Made by a program: the position numbers and the translations under genes. A DNA stretch of 39,210 nt from Chloroflexota bacterium (lineage in GTDB: Bacteria > Chloroflexota > Dormibacteria > Dormibacterales > Dormibacteraceae): the NCBI GenBank assembly GCA_005881275.1, contig VBEF01000056.1, positions 1 to 39,210 on the forward strand, in the 5' to 3' direction. Positions 1 through 10,594 of this stretch are shown here, piece after piece. The notes under the pieces were generated by a model. That model saw nothing but the letters and a program-made list of their open reading frames with translations, made no database searches and was not told where the DNA came from. Position 1 is the stretch's first letter. Each line of letters begins with the position of its first letter.

Positions 1-2
1 TG

Positions 3-50
3 GAGCGGCTGCTCGAGAGCTCGCAGGAGCGCGGTCGAGCCGGTGACTGA
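3..50 (+). CDS. 3' end of an upstream gene (partial, unidentified)
   Basis: The first bases are open in all three forward frames. The frame from base 3 to the TGA at 48-50 has the high-GC third positions of a real gene and reads like a C-terminus (ERLLESSQERGRAGD). It would overlap the aldolase start by 8 nt. The competing frame from base 2 ends at a TGA at 44-46 in a GTGA overlap, which is also a common arrangement. A sugar kinase would be usual before a KDPG aldolase, but too little is visible to name it. Confidence 0.35.
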   Translation, partial: ERLLESSQERGRAGD

Positions 51-669
51 AGAGATAGCTCCGGAGCGACTTGTGGCCATCGTGCGCACCCGGGGCCCGG
101 AGCTGGCCGTCCCATTGGCCGAGGCCATCGTCAGCGGTGGAATTTCCAGCATCGAAGTCGCTCTCACCACACCGGGGGCTCTCGAAGCCATCGCCGAGCT
201 GGTGTCGCGGCTGGCGGACCGCGCCCTGGTTGGAGCCGGCACGGTGCGGAATGCATCGGACGCGGAGAGCGCGATCGCCGCGGGCGCGCGGTTCCTGGTT
301 TCGCCCGACTTCAACGAGAAGGTGCTCGACAAGGCTCGGTCGTCTCGCATTCCTTATGTCCCGGGAGCGCTGACGCCGAGCGAGGTAGGAGCGATCCTGG
401 AGGCGGGGGTGGAGCTGATCAAGATCTTTCCCGCAGTCCGCCTGGGCCCGGGATATCTTCGTGACCTCTTGGGCCCGTTTCCGCAGCTTCGCCCACTACC
501 GACCGGTGGAATCGACTTTTCGAACGCAGCTGAGTTCATGCAAGCCGGTGCCTTTGCGCTGGGCATCGGCTCTGCTCTGACAGACGGAACGGGCCGGTCC
601 GGCCTGGCCGGTGTGACGGCACGGACCAAGCGCCTGAAGCGCCTTCTGGCAGGAGTCGACGGGAGGTGA
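43..669 (+). CDS. eda: 2-dehydro-3-deoxy-phosphogluconate (KDPG/KDPGal) aldolase
   Basis: Class I aldolase of the Entner-Doudoroff and sugar-acid routes, cleaving KDPG or KDPGal to pyruvate and glyceraldehyde 3-phosphate in the cytosol. The 208 residues match the family length. Visible marks are GGISSIEVAL with the catalytic Glu (about residue 38), the GAGTV strand near 64-68, the Schiff-base lysine in IKIFPA (K127), and the phosphate loop PTGGI (153-157) followed by GIGSAL. The start is GTG at 43. The frame is also open to the window edge, so a start further upstream cannot be excluded. The aldehyde dehydrogenase follows with a 4-nt stop overlap at most, suggesting a sugar-acid degradation operon. 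Identity is firm; KDPG versus KDPGal substrate is not settled. Confidence 0.92.
   Translation: MTEEIAPERLVAIVRTRGPELAVPLAEAIVSGGISSIEVALTTPGALEAIAELVSRLADRALVGAGTVRNASDAESAIAAGARFLVSPDFNEKVLDKARSSRIPYVPGALTPSEVGAILEAGVELIKIFPAVRLGPGYLRDLLGPFPQLRPLPTGGIDFSNAAEFMQAGAFALGIGSALTDGTGRSGLAGVTARTKRLKRLLAGVDGR
662..669 (+). promoter_or_regulatory. Shine-Dalgarno that sets the aldehyde dehydrogenase start
   Basis: GGAGGTGA lies 8 nt before ATG 678. The frame could also open at GTG 666, but that codon is itself part of this ribosome binding site, so ATG 678 is the likely start. Confidence 0.8.
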
Positions 670-677
670 AGACCTTG

Positions 678-2144
678 ATGGAAACCGCGGTCGAGTCACG
701 GCCGGTGCGACTGTTCATAGGCGGGCAGTGGAGGGATGCCTCCTACGGGAAAGCATTCGAACAGGTCAGCCCGGCGACGGGTCAGGTGATCGGTGCCGTC
801 TCAGACGGCACTCGTGAAGATGCACGCGCAGCCGTTGACGCGGCCAACCGGGCTCGTCATTCGAGCGCGCGTCTCTCGATTCTCGAACGTGCTGCTCTGT
901 GCCACCGGATAGCCGACACCATCCTGGCCCGCCAGGCGCGGCTGGCGCCAGAGCTCTCGCTGGAGCAAGGTAAGCCACTGCCCGAAGCCATTGACGAGAT
1001 CAATTTCGCAGCGCAGCTCTTCCGCGATGCAGCCGAGTACATTTCCAAGCTGGAGACCAGCTTGCTGCCAGCGGCGGCCGGCAAGCGAATCTTTACGCTG
1101 CGCCAGCCGCACGGAGTAGTCGCCGTCCTGACTCCCTGGAACTATCCAGTTGGTATCCCGAGCGAGTACCTGTCGGCTTCGTTCGCCACAGGCAATGTTG
1201 TTGTTTGGAAGCCGGCACCGACGACCTCGATGATCGCGGCTCGCCTGGTTGAGTGCCTTCTTGAGGCAGGTCTGCCGGAGGGGGCGATCAATTTGATCCA
1301 TGGAGGGGCGGTTCCGGGTGAGGAGATCGTGGCCAGCTCCGGCACGCACGCCGTTGGCTTCACCGGCAGCACCGCAACGGGAAGCCTGATCGCGAAGCAT
1401 GCCGGTGCCAAGCCCCTGTTACTGGAGCTGGGGGGCAACGGACCGACGATCATCCTCGACGATGCGAACCTCGAGGCAGCGATATCTGGGACCGCTATCG
1501 GCTGCTTCACCAATGCCGGCCAGATCTGTCAGAGCAGCGAACGAATTCTTGTGACGGAACGCGTCCACGACCAGGTGCTGGATGGCCTCGTTTCGAACGC
1601 GTCGCGAGTGAAGCTCGGACATCCATTGCACGAGGGTACGACCATGGGCCCGCTCAATAATCCAGGCGTCGCCATAAAGATGGACAGCCACATTCGTGAC
1701 GCAGTCGATCGTGGGGCCGGCGTCGTCTTCGGGGGCGCCCGCGCCAAGGGTCAGCCGACTGATCTGTACTACCAGCCCACCGTCGTGGATCATGTGAGCC
1801 GTGAGTCGCTGGCCAATCGCGAGGAGACATTCGGGCCTATCGCTCCCGTCATCGTCGTTCGTGACGTCGAGGATGCCATCGCGGTCGCCAATAGCTGCAC
1901 GTTGGGTTTGTGTGCCTCGGTCTACACGTCAGACATGAACGCCGCCTTCAACATCTCAGAGCGGCTGGAGTGCGGGGTCGTGAACGTGAATGAGTCGGCG
2001 GCGTATTGGGACGGACGCACGCCGTTCGGCGGGTGGTCCGGCAAGGGCAGCGGGGTGGGGCGCGTTGGTGGGATGGAATCGATACGGTTCATGACTCAGA
2101 TCAAAAGTGTGGTTCTCGACATCCGCGATCCAGATGGGGATTGA
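678..2144 (+). CDS. NAD(P)-dependent aldehyde dehydrogenase
   Basis: ALDH-superfamily enzyme oxidising an aldehyde to its carboxylate. From ATG 678 it has 488 residues, the usual size. The catalytic set is complete: Asn in TPWNYP (N155), the cofactor lysine in WKPAP (K178), the general base Glu in LELGGN (E250), the nucleophile Cys in NAGQICQS (C284) and the ETFGP motif near the C-terminus. It sits directly behind a KDPG aldolase and overlaps the creatininase-like gene, so a role in sugar-acid breakdown (for example a semialdehyde, lactaldehyde or glyceraldehyde) is plausible but inferred. The sequence also resembles broad aromatic and aliphatic ALDHs, so the substrate is open. Confidence 0.9.
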   Translation: METAVESRPVRLFIGGQWRDASYGKAFEQVSPATGQVIGAVSDGTREDARAAVDAANRARHSSARLSILERAALCHRIADTILARQARLAPELSLEQGKPLPEAIDEINFAAQLFRDAAEYISKLETSLLPAAAGKRIFTLRQPHGVVAVLTPWNYPVGIPSEYLSASFATGNVVVWKPAPTTSMIAARLVECLLEAGLPEGAINLIHGGAVPGEEIVASSGTHAVGFTGSTATGSLIAKHAGAKPLLLELGGNGPTIILDDANLEAAISGTAIGCFTNAGQICQSSERILVTERVHDQVLDGLVSNASRVKLGHPLHEGTTMGPLNNPGVAIKMDSHIRDAVDRGAGVVFGGARAKGQPTDLYYQPTVVDHVSRESLANREETFGPIAPVIVVRDVEDAIAVANSCTLGLCASVYTSDMNAAFNISERLECGVVNVNESAAYWDGRTPFGGWSGKGSGVGRVGGMESIRFMTQIKSVVLDIRDPDGD

Positions 2145-2916
2145 CCGCGGAGCGGTTCGACGCCTTGTCGAAATGACAAGGTCCGAAGCGAACGAAGCCG
2201 CGCCCGAGAGCCTCCTCGTCGTTCCGCTGGGTGCGACCGAACAGCACGGGCCGCACCTTCCCGTCGGGACTGACTCGATGCTTGTGGAAGCCGTTGCCGA
2301 GCGGGTCGTGCTGGCGCTACGGGATTCCTTTCCGGTGGTGCTGGCGCCAACGTTGCCTGTGGGAAGTTCGACGCATCACATTCCATTTGGGGGAACTCTT
2401 TCGATGACCAGCCTCTCCCTCTATGGCGTGCTGATGGATATCGGACGGTCAGCGGCGTCCGGCGGATTCCGGCGCATGTTCTATCTCAACGGCCACGGCG
2501 GCAACCACGAGCTGGCTCAGGTTGTTGCACGCGATCTGGGATTGGAGCTCCCCGTCGCCGTCGGCGCCGGCTCGTGGTGGGCGATGGCCTATGACGCCCT
2601 GGTTGAGGCCGGGAGCCCTACGATCCGGACCATTCCGGGCCACGCTGGGGGCTTTGAAACCGCGGCCATGATGGCGATGGCGGGCCACCTCGTCCGGGAA
2701 AAGCGGCCGAGCCGGCCCGATCTGGCCCCCGTAAACCCGCCGTTCCGGTCGGACTATCGAGCTGAGATCCACGGCTCCTGGAAAGCGATCGACGGCTTCA
2801 CCGACAACCCTGGCGGCGCCAGCGCCGAGCTGGGTGCCCGGTTCCTTACGGTCGCCGCGGCCAAGGTCGCGGCTGACTTGGCCTCCTTCTACTCCAACTC
2901 ACAGGCGGTCATCTGA
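2134..2916 (+). CDS. creatininase-family amidohydrolase
   Basis: Metal-dependent amidohydrolase fold of the creatininase/FAPy-hydrolase/MftE group. Metal ligands can be read in order: GATEQHGPHLPVGTD gives E36, H38 and D47, then NGHGGN gives H121, and HAGGFET gives E175 (numbered from ATG 2134; 260 residues). GTG 2107 in the same frame is possible but overlaps the aldehyde dehydrogenase by 38 nt. Neither start has a clear ribosome binding site, which fits translational coupling. In sugar-acid operons such proteins may act as lactonase-like or amide hydrolases; the actual substrate cannot be told from sequence. It ends 8 bp from the convergent oxidoreductase. Confidence 0.85.
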   Translation: MGIDRGAVRRLVEMTRSEANEAAPESLLVVPLGATEQHGPHLPVGTDSMLVEAVAERVVLALRDSFPVVLAPTLPVGSSTHHIPFGGTLSMTSLSLYGVLMDIGRSAASGGFRRMFYLNGHGGNHELAQVVARDLGLELPVAVGAGSWWAMAYDALVEAGSPTIRTIPGHAGGFETAAMMAMAGHLVREKRPSRPDLAPVNPPFRSDYRAEIHGSWKAIDGFTDNPGGASAELGARFLTVAAAKVAADLASFYSNSQAVI

Positions 2917-2924
2917 CGGAGAGC

Positions 2925-3941
2925 TCAATCAGCGACCACGTCCACCGTCTCAGGGACGTTGCTCGTGATGGACCGGATGATCGCGTCATTCACCGCCACG
3001 TTGCGAACCGCGTCAGCGACGGGCACAAGGAAGTCCTGGTCGTTGCAAACGCTGAGGACAAAGTGATTCACCTCATCGGCCAGGTCTCCGGTGATCCGCT
3101 GGTTGGTCTCCGGCCAGTGGAGCCCGTCGGGGAGCGTCATTCCTGCGACACCGACAACCCGTAGGCCGTGGTCGAGTGTGTCGACGGCCACACTTCCCAT
3201 CGTTCCGACGACTTCGAGACGTGCATTGATTCCGGAGGGAAAGTTGTTGGGCAGCGTCCACCCAAATTGCAGGTTTCCAACCACTCCGCCTTCCAGCTCG
3301 CAGGTTGCGAAGATCGCGTCGTCGGTCGGTGGTATCGAGCTGTCCGAAACGGTTCCAACCGCTCGTGCGTATAGCCGGGTGATCCTTCGGCCCGTGACCC
3401 ACTGCATGGCGTCTATGTCGTGTATGCCGAGATAAAAGCAAGGCGAGCTCCTTCCTGCCATGCGCGTCCCAACAGCACGGAGGGTGAAACGACCGGCGGT
3501 CACGTGCAGCGGCTGACCCAGGACGCCCGCCGCAACCTGGGATGCCGCTCCGGCGTAGCGCGGATCAAACCGCAGGATGTGTCCCACCATCAGCCGGCTC
3601 CCCGAGGATCGGGCGACCGCGGCGATGCGGCGCGCGGCATCCAGCGAATGCGCCATGGGCTTCTCGAGCAGCACCGCCTTGCCTGCCTGGAGCAATCGAG
3701 TTGCCGGCTCCTCGTGGGCGGTATCGGGAACCGCGACAATCGTCGCGTCTACTTCCGGGTCTTCACAGATCGAGTCCACAGACGGATACGAGTCAACCCC
3801 GAAGTGTGAGGCGACCGTCTCGCGGGCGTCCCGGTCAATGTCGACTATCGCCGCGAGCTTCGCGAGGGGACTCTCGGAGATGACGCGGGCGTGTAGCTGA
3901 CCTATGAAGCCGGCTCCAACCACTGCCACGCGCAGTCTCAT
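2925..3941 (-). CDS. Gfo/Idh/MocA family NAD(P)-dependent oxidoreductase
   Basis: Dehydrogenase acting on sugars, inositols or related polyols. The 338 residues begin with a Rossmann motif VVGAGFIGQLHA (about 7-18) and contain the EKPMA signature with its catalytic lysine near 94-98. A second alpha/beta domain follows, with GIHDIDAM holding the expected D-x-x-H-like substrate residues. It is convergent with the creatininase-like gene. Its product could feed the aldolase/ALDH pathway, as Gfo/Idh enzymes often accompany sugar-acid catabolism, but substrate and direction are unknown. The start is ATG at 3941, with a TAAGCT box 11 nt upstream and no clear ribosome binding site. Confidence 0.88.
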   Translation of the reverse strand: MRLRVAVVGAGFIGQLHARVISESPLAKLAAIVDIDRDARETVASHFGVDSYPSVDSICEDPEVDATIVAVPDTAHEEPATRLLQAGKAVLLEKPMAHSLDAARRIAAVARSSGSRLMVGHILRFDPRYAGAASQVAAGVLGQPLHVTAGRFTLRAVGTRMAGRSSPCFYLGIHDIDAMQWVTGRRITRLYARAVGTVSDSSIPPTDDAIFATCELEGGVVGNLQFGWTLPNNFPSGINARLEVVGTMGSVAVDTLDHGLRVVGVAGMTLPDGLHWPETNQRITGDLADEVNHFVLSVCNDQDFLVPVADAVRNVAVNDAIIRSITSNVPETVDVVAD

Positions 3942-4156
3942 TAGATGGGGCTAGCTTAGGCGCTGCTGCGACCGTCATTGCGATCGACCACATTCGAGAC
4001 GGTTATCTTGGTCACGCGCTGAGGAGTGAGCCACTGCCCTGCGCCCACACCCATCGGTCATAGCCCCATTCTGTCGCCACGCCGGGCTTTGACAGCCTAG
4101 ACGACACCGGTCAGGACGGGCGCGCGGCCTGTTAAGAGCACGTTGACTCGTTTGCA
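3942..4156. other. divergent intergenic region
   Basis: About 215 bp separate the minus-strand oxidoreductase from comF. No convincing coding frame, repeat or terminator was seen. It should hold the promoters of both flanking genes. Confidence 0.5.
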
Positions 4157-4162
4157 TACGCT
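4157..4162 (+). promoter_or_regulatory. -10 box, leaderless layout, for comF
   Basis: TACGCT followed by 6 nt and GTG 4169, with no ribosome binding site. It matches the TANNNT-N6-start layout found at several other genes of the window. Confidence 0.5.
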
Positions 4163-4168
4163 GACCAT

Positions 4169-4843
4169 GTGTCTCTTCTTGACTTCCTGCTGCCGCCGCG
4201 TTGCGGCGGATGTCGCAAAGTCGGCGCCTGGCTGTGTGATGCATGTCGGGCGAGGGTTCGGCGCCTCGAGGAGCCGCTGTGTGGACACTGCGGCGTTGAG
4301 GTCGCTTCAGCGCGGCGCGACTGTGGCTGCCGAGCCAGGTTGAAGTCGTTGACGCGCCTGCGTTCCGCGGTCGCGTATGAAGGGCCCATCGAGAGCGCGG
4401 TGCATCGGTTCAAGTACGAGGGCTGGCGTCGCCTCTCCGGTCCGCTGGCTCAGCTCATCGCGGAGCGGCTCGCCATCGAGGGCCTGGCGGCGCGCTGTGT
4501 GATCGCCGTCCCCCTGCATCCCGCCCGCCTGCGCCAGCGTGGCTACAACCAGGCGGAGCTCCTGGCCCGAGAGCTCCGGAAGCGGATGACGCTGGACGCG
4601 CCTGAGGGAGAACTCGTACGTACGGTTCCCACACCGCCGCAGGTCGGCCGCGACCGGCTGCGGCGCTTCGACAACGTGAGAGGCGCGTTCAGCTGGCGCG
4701 GTGCGGGTCTCGAAGGCGATTCGATCTTGCTGGTGGACGACGTTGCGACCACCGGAGCGACCCTTGATGCCTGCGCAAGCGCATTGCGCGCGGCCGGATC
4801 GGGGCCTGTAACGGGGGTCTCAATCGCGAGGGTTAACGTATAG
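4169..4843 (+). CDS. comF: ComF family phosphoribosyltransferase-like protein
   Basis: Late-competence ComFC/GntX family protein: an N-terminal zinc finger plus a type I phosphoribosyltransferase domain, implicated in DNA uptake. The 224 residues start with paired Cys motifs (CGGC, CDAC, then CGHC and CGC) within the first 55 residues. Next come VPLHPARLRQRGYNQA, typical of ComF, and the PRPP loop ILLVDDVATTGAT near 188-200. The start is GTG at 4169. In Bacillus, comFC lies upstream of the hpf-secA-prfB block, and the same neighbourhood is seen here. Whether this organism is transformable is not shown. Confidence 0.9.
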   Translation: MSLLDFLLPPRCGGCRKVGAWLCDACRARVRRLEEPLCGHCGVEVASARRDCGCRARLKSLTRLRSAVAYEGPIESAVHRFKYEGWRRLSGPLAQLIAERLAIEGLAARCVIAVPLHPARLRQRGYNQAELLARELRKRMTLDAPEGELVRTVPTPPQVGRDRLRRFDNVRGAFSWRGAGLEGDSILLVDDVATTGATLDACASALRAAGSGPVTGVSIARVNV

Positions 4844-4844
4844 T
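4839..4844 (+). promoter_or_regulatory. possible -10 box for the CpaF-like gene
   Basis: TATAGT overlaps the comF stop codon. It would give a leader of about 34 nt containing GGAGG (4872-4876), 8 nt before ATG 4885. No recognisable -35 box was found. Confidence 0.4.
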
Positions 4845-4884
4845 TGGCGCTCGGTTTACCAATTCAAGAGCGGAGGCTAGCCGA

Positions 4885-6021
4885 ATGGCAGTCCGGATCC
4901 CGGGCATCAACATCGACGAGTACTACCAGCAGCTCGGGCCGATCGAGCCGCTGATTCGGGACGACCGAGTAACCGAGATCATGGTCAACGGCAACGACCA
5001 CGTGTACGTAGAAATGGCGGGCAAGGTCGTGCTCACGAACATCAAGTTCGTCGACGAAGACCAGCTTCTCAATGTGATCCAGTTCATCGTTCGCACCGTC
5101 GGCCGGCGCATCGACGAGCGGTCACCGCTTTGTGACGCGCGACTCGCCGACGGTTCCCGCGTCAATGCGGTCATCCGTCCGCTCGCGCTGAACGGCCCGC
5201 TGCTCACCATCCGCAAGTTCTCTCGCGACCCCTACCAGGTCGAAGACCTGATCCGCTTTGGAACGTGCAACGAAGCCGGCTTTGGATTCCTGAAGGCGGC
5301 GGTGCTGTCCAAGGCGAACATCATCGTCTCGGGTGGAACCGGCACCGGTAAGACCACGTTTCTCAACGTGCTCTCGGGCTTCATCCCCGTCGAGGATCGC
5401 ATCGTGACCATCGAAGACGCGGCCGAGCTGCAGCTCCACCAGGAGCACGTGTGCCGCCTCGAGACGAGGCCCAAGGACATCAACGGCGAAGGCGAGATCA
5501 CAATCCAGCGCCTGGTCATCAACTCGCTCCGCATGCGCCCCGAGCGCATTGTGGTCGGCGAGTGCCGCAGCGGTGAAGCGCTCGACATGCTGCAGGCGAT
5601 GAACACCGGCCACGACGGCTCGATGACCACGCTCCACGCCAACAGCCCCCGCGACGCACTCGCCCGACTCGAGACGCTGGTTCTCATGGCGGGCGTCGAC
5701 CTGCCCATACGCGCTATCCGCCAGCAGGTCGCGGGCGCGATCAACCTGATCGTGCAGCTCAACAGGCTGCGCGATGGGTCGCGCAAGGTCACCGCGGTAT
5801 CGGAGATCGTGGGCATGGAGCAGGACGTGATCACGATGCAGGACATCTTCGTGATGGACCAGAAAGGTGCTACGCCTGACGGCAAGATCATCGCCGAGTT
5901 CAAGCCGACCGGCCTCCGGCCGAAGATCCTGGACCGGATGTTCAACCAGGGGATCCCGCTTCCGAAGGAGATCATAGCCCTCTTCCCGCCACCTCCCGGA
6001 TACAAGCCGGCGACCCGCTAG
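4885..6021 (+). CDS. cpaF: CpaF/TadA-type secretion ATPase
   Basis: VirB11/GspE-superfamily hexameric ATPase of the CpaF/TadA branch, which powers Tad/Flp pilus assembly or type II/IV secretion at the inner membrane. The 378 residues carry Walker A SGGTGTGKTT (149-158), the Asp box TIEDAAE (175-181), Walker B MRPERIVVGECRSGE (217-231) and the His box GHDGSMTTLHA (242-252). The N-terminal domain is short, starting almost directly at the CpaF core, and a C-terminal tail of about 50 residues follows the ATPase. A clear GGAGG ribosome binding site precedes ATG 4885. No TadB/TadC, prepilin or prepilin peptidase gene is adjacent, so partners must lie elsewhere. Confidence 0.9.
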   Translation: MAVRIPGINIDEYYQQLGPIEPLIRDDRVTEIMVNGNDHVYVEMAGKVVLTNIKFVDEDQLLNVIQFIVRTVGRRIDERSPLCDARLADGSRVNAVIRPLALNGPLLTIRKFSRDPYQVEDLIRFGTCNEAGFGFLKAAVLSKANIIVSGGTGTGKTTFLNVLSGFIPVEDRIVTIEDAAELQLHQEHVCRLETRPKDINGEGEITIQRLVINSLRMRPERIVVGECRSGEALDMLQAMNTGHDGSMTTLHANSPRDALARLETLVLMAGVDLPIRAIRQQVAGAINLIVQLNRLRDGSRKVTAVSEIVGMEQDVITMQDIFVMDQKGATPDGKIIAEFKPTGLRPKILDRMFNQGIPLPKEIIALFPPPPGYKPATR

Positions 6022-6041
6022 GCAGCCTCCGAAGCCAGGGT

Positions 6042-6047
6042 TATACT
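6042..6047 (+). promoter_or_regulatory. -10 box, leaderless layout, for hpf
   Basis: TATACT followed by 6 nt and GTG 6054. Transcription starting about 6-7 nt after the box would begin at or next to the start codon. There is no ribosome binding site. Confidence 0.6.
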
Positions 6048-6053
6048 CGGGTT

Positions 6054-6602
6054 GTGAAGGTCGTCCTGCACGACCGTACCAACGGTCTGGGGCAGGAAGT
6101 GCGCGATACGGCGCTCCGCAAGCTCAACCGCCTCGAGCGCCACTTCGGCAAAGTGGTCGACGCGGAGGTGGAGTTCTCCGAGGAGCAGAAGCGAAGCGGG
6201 CTGGCGATCTCGGTCTGCCGGATAAACCTGCACCTCGACGGCCGGCGCACGCCTGTGCTGCACGCGCGCGAGCGCGGCGCGGACCCTCAGTCGGCGCTCG
6301 ACCTCGCGCTGGACAGGATCGATCGCCAGCTGGTCGCGTTCAAGGAGAAGGTGACGCACCGGAAGCAGGCGGTCTCGCCGGTTCGGGTGCCGCCCCAGGA
6401 GGAACGAGCAAAACGCCGCCCCGCCGAGCCGGAGCGGCTGCGCCTGAAGCTCAGGCCGATGTCCGAGGCAGAGGCTCTATCCGAGCTCCAGGCCGACAGC
6501 CAGCCCTTCGTGATCTACCTGGACGAGGACTCGGGCGAGATCCAGATCCTGGTTCGGCGGGCAGACGGCTCGCTGGCCGTGATCGAACCCATAGTGCCCT
6601 AG
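6054..6602 (+). CDS. hpf: long-form ribosome hibernation promoting factor
   Basis: Binds the 30S decoding region and dimerises 70S ribosomes into inactive 100S particles in stationary phase. The 182 residues have the two-part structure of long HPF. The first is an N-terminal S30AE domain (about 1-100) starting MKVVLHDRTNGLGQEVRDTA with the HFGKVVDAEVEF strand. After a basic linker comes a C-terminal dimerisation domain with LRPMSEAEALSELQADSQPF and YLDEDSGEIQILVRRADGSLAVIEP. It lies just upstream of secA, the same order as in Bacillus. The GTG start 6 nt after a TATACT box suggests a leaderless transcript. Confidence 0.93.
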   Translation: MKVVLHDRTNGLGQEVRDTALRKLNRLERHFGKVVDAEVEFSEEQKRSGLAISVCRINLHLDGRRTPVLHARERGADPQSALDLALDRIDRQLVAFKEKVTHRKQAVSPVRVPPQEERAKRRPAEPERLRLKLRPMSEAEALSELQADSQPFVIYLDEDSGEIQILVRRADGSLAVIEPIVP

Positions 6603-6649
6603 CCCGGATTTAGATCCGCCCGGGCCGGGTAACCTCTAGTTCAGACCCC

Positions 6650-9306
<2,657 letters not shown>

Positions 9307-9307
<1 letters not shown>

Positions 9308-10426
9308 TGGACGCTGAACTAGACCCGAAAGAGCTTCTGAACAGGATCCTGCAGCTCAAGGAGCACCTTTGACCTACCCGCGAAAGCAAAGCGGGCGGAC
9401 GAACTAGACGCTGAGCTGACCAAGCCGGGGGCGTGGGATGACCCGCGCTCGGCGGGCCAGGTCGCGCGCGAGGGTGCCGAGAACCGGGAGATTGTCAACA
9501 CGTGGGAGCGTCTGGAGCGGCGCGCCCGCGACCTCGTGGAGCTGGACCAGCTGGCAGAGGGCGATCCTGAGCTCGAGAAGCAGGTGGCTCAGGAAGGCGT
9601 GGCTATCGCCGATGAGCTCCGCCGGCGCGAGCTCGACCTGCTCTTCACCGATCCGTACGCCAGCCACAACGCCGTGGTCACGATCTCGGTAGGCCAGGGT
9701 GGGGTGGAGGCTCAGGACTGGGTCGAGATGCTGCTGCGCATGTATCTCAAGTGGGCGGAGCGGCGAGGCTTCGAGACGGAGATCATCGACGAGTCACGAG
9801 GTGAGGAGGCAGGGCTCAAGAGCGTCACCCTCATCGTCCGGGGGCCCCGCGCCTATGGCTTGCTGCGCTCCGAGCACGGCGTGCACCGCCTCGTGCGTAT
9901 CTCACCATTCGACCAAAACCACCGCCGCCACACCTCATTCGCCCTGGTCGAGGTGATGCCCGAGCTCGAGAGCACGGATGAGGCTGGGATCGTGATCAAC
10001 CCCAACGACCTTCGCATCGACACCTACCGCTCGACAGGGGCGGGTGGACAGCACGTCAACAAGACCGATTCCGCGATCCGCCTCACGCACCTGCCGACCG
10101 GGATCGTCGTCACCTGCCAGAACGAGCGATCGCAGATGAAGAACCGCGAGACCGCGATGAAGGTGCTGAAAGCGCGGCTCTTCCAGCGCCAGCAGCAGGA
10201 GGCGGCGGAGCACCTCGACCAGATCCGCGGCCAGGTCATGCCGGCCGAGTTCGGCTCCCAGATCCGCAACTACGTGCTGCAGCCGTACACCCTCGTCAAG
10301 GACGTGCGGACGGGGCTCGAGGTCGGCAACGCCCAGGCCGTGCTGGACGGCGAGATCGATCCCTTCATCGAGGCGTGGCTGCGGTGGCGGCTGAGTCAGA
10401 GCAGCGCGGTCGCGCAGACGTCGTAA
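9307..10426 (+). CDS. prfB: peptide chain release factor 2, with programmed +1 frameshift
   Basis: Releases peptides at UGA and UAA codons. ATG 9307 opens a 21-codon zero-frame leader ending in CTT TGA; slipping +1 reads GAC and continues to the TAA stop ending at 10426, giving 372 residues. An internal Shine-Dalgarno-like AAGGAG just upstream completes the classic autoregulatory signal. The body shows the tripeptide anticodon SPF (199-201), specific for UGA, and the catalytic GGQ (246-248) in RSTGAGGQHVNKT. The coordinates span both frames, joined at 9369/9371. The intact RF2 signal also shows that UGA is a normal stop codon in this genome. Confidence 0.95.
9359..9373 (+). promoter_or_regulatory. 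RF2 programmed frameshift site
   Basis: AAGGAG (9359-9364), three bases, then CTTTGAC (9367-9373). This is the canonical slippery CTT with in-frame TGA (9370-9372), where low RF2 favours the +1 shift, so RF2 controls its own synthesis. Confidence 0.93.
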
Positions 10427-10505
10427 TGCAACGTCAGAAATCTGGGTCGCGCAAGCCTCCTAGGGCTCGTCCGTTAAGGCCAATGGTTGGCACTCTTGGA
10501 AGGGG

Positions 10506-10534
10506 TTGGAGCCAAACGGGGCATGGGTTATACT
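10506..10534 (+). promoter_or_regulatory. sigma-70-like promoter for ftsE
   Basis: TTGGAG (10506-10511), a 17-nt spacer and TATACT (10529-10534). It gives a leader of roughly 55 nt before the ftsE ATG 10595, in contrast to the leaderless layout elsewhere. No other gene lies between prfB (ends 10426) and ftsE. Confidence 0.55.
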
Positions 10535-10594
10535 GCCCGCGACCTAGCCACGCGCGCCCGCAGGCGCGTAACGCCACAGCAAGAGACGCAGCCA

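Noticed and set aside
5232-6005. Long minus-strand reading frame opposite the CpaF-like gene (also those opposite secA, prfB, ftsX, rph/tatC and flotillin)
   Set aside because: These are antisense shadows caused by high-GC third positions; the plus-strand proteins have complete family motifs, and the shadows do not resemble any protein.
10480-10500. Half of a CIRCE heat-shock operator (TTGGCACTC) upstream of ftsE
   Set aside because: The inverted second half GAGTGC with a 9-nt spacer is missing and the neighbouring gene is not a chaperone.
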